NCBI GenBank assembly: GCA_028277025.1
Contig: JAPYVG010000116.1
Location: forward strand, 1 to 5,082
Source of the DNA: Sulfolobaceae archaeon
Lineage (GTDB): Archaea; Thermoproteota; Thermoprotei_A; Sulfolobales; Sulfolobaceae
Direction: 5' to 3'
DNA length: 5,082 nucleotides
How positions within the stretch are numbered: the stretch's first letter is position 1; every line of letters starts with the position of its first letter. The position numbers and the translations under genes are program-made. Under the pieces are notes generated by a model that was not told the DNA's origin, did no database searches, and saw only the letters and a list, made by a program, of their open reading frames with translations. Shown piece after piece: positions 4,666 to 5,082 of the stretch.

Positions 4666-5082
4666 CTATTTTCTCTTTACACAATAAAGCATACCTATCT
4701 TACTTTTATCCCAGTTTGGATCATTTTTCCTATATATGTGTTCATCTACTAATTTACAGTTGTATTCTTTCTCAAGCGATTGTACTAACTTATAGATAGA
4801 TATCCCGGTATTATACGCATGGTATTCAAACGCTAATTGATCAAACTTAGATACCGCCTCATAATCGTTTAAAATTAAGTTGTATTCACATCCTTCGCAA
4901 TCCATTTTTAGTACATCAGTTTCTAAATTATACATCTTTATAAAGTTATTTAATGTTTCCATTTTAACCTTTATTCCATTTCCTTCAGACTCTTTGAACA
5001 GTGTCACCGGCGCTTGCTTGGTTTCCACATTAGAGACGACGATATATCCTTCCTTATCTCCTACAGCTATGTTTAACGGAAC
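4666..5082 (-). CDS. FkbM-family methyltransferase, C-terminal part only
   Basis: The frame is open from the right edge to TAG 4668-4666, giving 138 visible residues. A GTG at 5028-5026 could be taken as a start, but the residues before it (V-P-L-N-I-A-V-G-D-K-E-G-Y-I) continue an FkbM pattern like A-A-L-G-S-K-S-G in the paralogue, so the gene certainly begins beyond the window. The FkbM signature L-K-M-D-C-E-G-C-E is present, followed by I-L-N-D-Y-E, F-D-Q-L-A-F-E-Y-H and G-I-S-I-Y-K-L-V. The SAM-binding motif I lies outside the window. By eye, 31 of 54 residues around the signature match the FkbM gene at 2587-3555, so the two are paralogues. The likely role is O-methylation of a sugar in the same glycan, perhaps at another position or sugar. 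It lies 86 bp upstream of the glycosyltransferase on the same strand. Confidence 0.85.
   Translation of the reverse strand, partial: VPLNIAVGDKEGYIVVSNVETKQAPVTLFKESEGNGIKVKMETLNNFIKMYNLETDVLKMDCEGCEYNLILNDYEAVSKFDQLAFEYHAYNTGISIYKLVQSLEKEYNCKLVDEHIYRKNDPNWDKSKIGMLYCVKRK

Noticed and set aside
4639..4666. Two TGGGAC direct repeats 22 bp apart
   Set aside because: Six bases each, one overlapping a stop codon; too short to call in AT-rich DNA.
5026..5028. GTG as the start of the right-edge FkbM gene, giving a 120-residue protein
   Set aside because: FkbM-like residues continue in frame upstream of it to the window edge, and a 120-residue version would lack the SAM-binding motif.
1..5082. CRISPR array, tRNA or rRNA genes
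   Set aside because: No regularly spaced repeats and no cloverleaf or rRNA-like conserved segments were seen on either strand.

Overview
The window looks like a piece of a hyperthermophilic archaeal chromosome, most likely a member of the Sulfolobales (Thermoproteota). The evidence is archaeal-type promoters (TATA-like boxes 25-28 nt ahead of start codons, with little or no leader), a PaREP1-like protein (a family typical of crenarchaea), purine-rich AGG/AGA/ATA codon use, and a locus built from GT2 glycosyltransferases and FkbM-type methyltransferases. The taxonomic call is inferred from sequence style and has not been tested by comparison.

Left part (1-736): the 5' part of a minus-strand PaREP1-like gene runs off the left edge. 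Its start region needs a -1 shift at an A-AAA-AAG run to join the family-like reading frame. Then comes about 600 bp with no convincing intact gene. It holds two decayed-looking fragments: a short GC-rich coding remnant on the plus strand (188-325) and a minus-strand fragment (397-657) that resembles the C-terminal end of a DDE transposase. The stretch ends in a clear promoter with an inverted repeat overlapping the TATA box.

Centre (737-2531): a two-gene plus-strand operon. The first gene is a dolichyl/polyprenyl-phosphate sugar synthase-like GT2 enzyme with two C-terminal membrane segments. The second is another GT2 enzyme, overlapping it by 8 nt.

Right part (2587-5082): visibly AT-richer DNA. 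It holds an FkbM-type methyltransferase with its own promoter (plus strand), a convergent WbbL-like GT2 glycosyltransferase (minus strand), and the C-terminal part of a second FkbM methyltransferase (minus strand, running off the right edge). The two FkbM genes are paralogues in opposite orientation, flanking the glycosyltransferase.

Together the intact genes fit a surface-glycan locus (S-layer N-glycan, glycolipid or exopolysaccharide). One enzyme could load sugar on a polyprenyl carrier, two could extend the chain, and two could O-methylate sugars. The exact glycan, sugar donors and methylation positions cannot be read from the sequence. No RNA gene, CRISPR array or intact insertion sequence was seen. 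I found no clearly new biological system. The most unusual local signals are the slippery-run frameshift in the PaREP1-like gene and the inverted repeat on the operon promoter.
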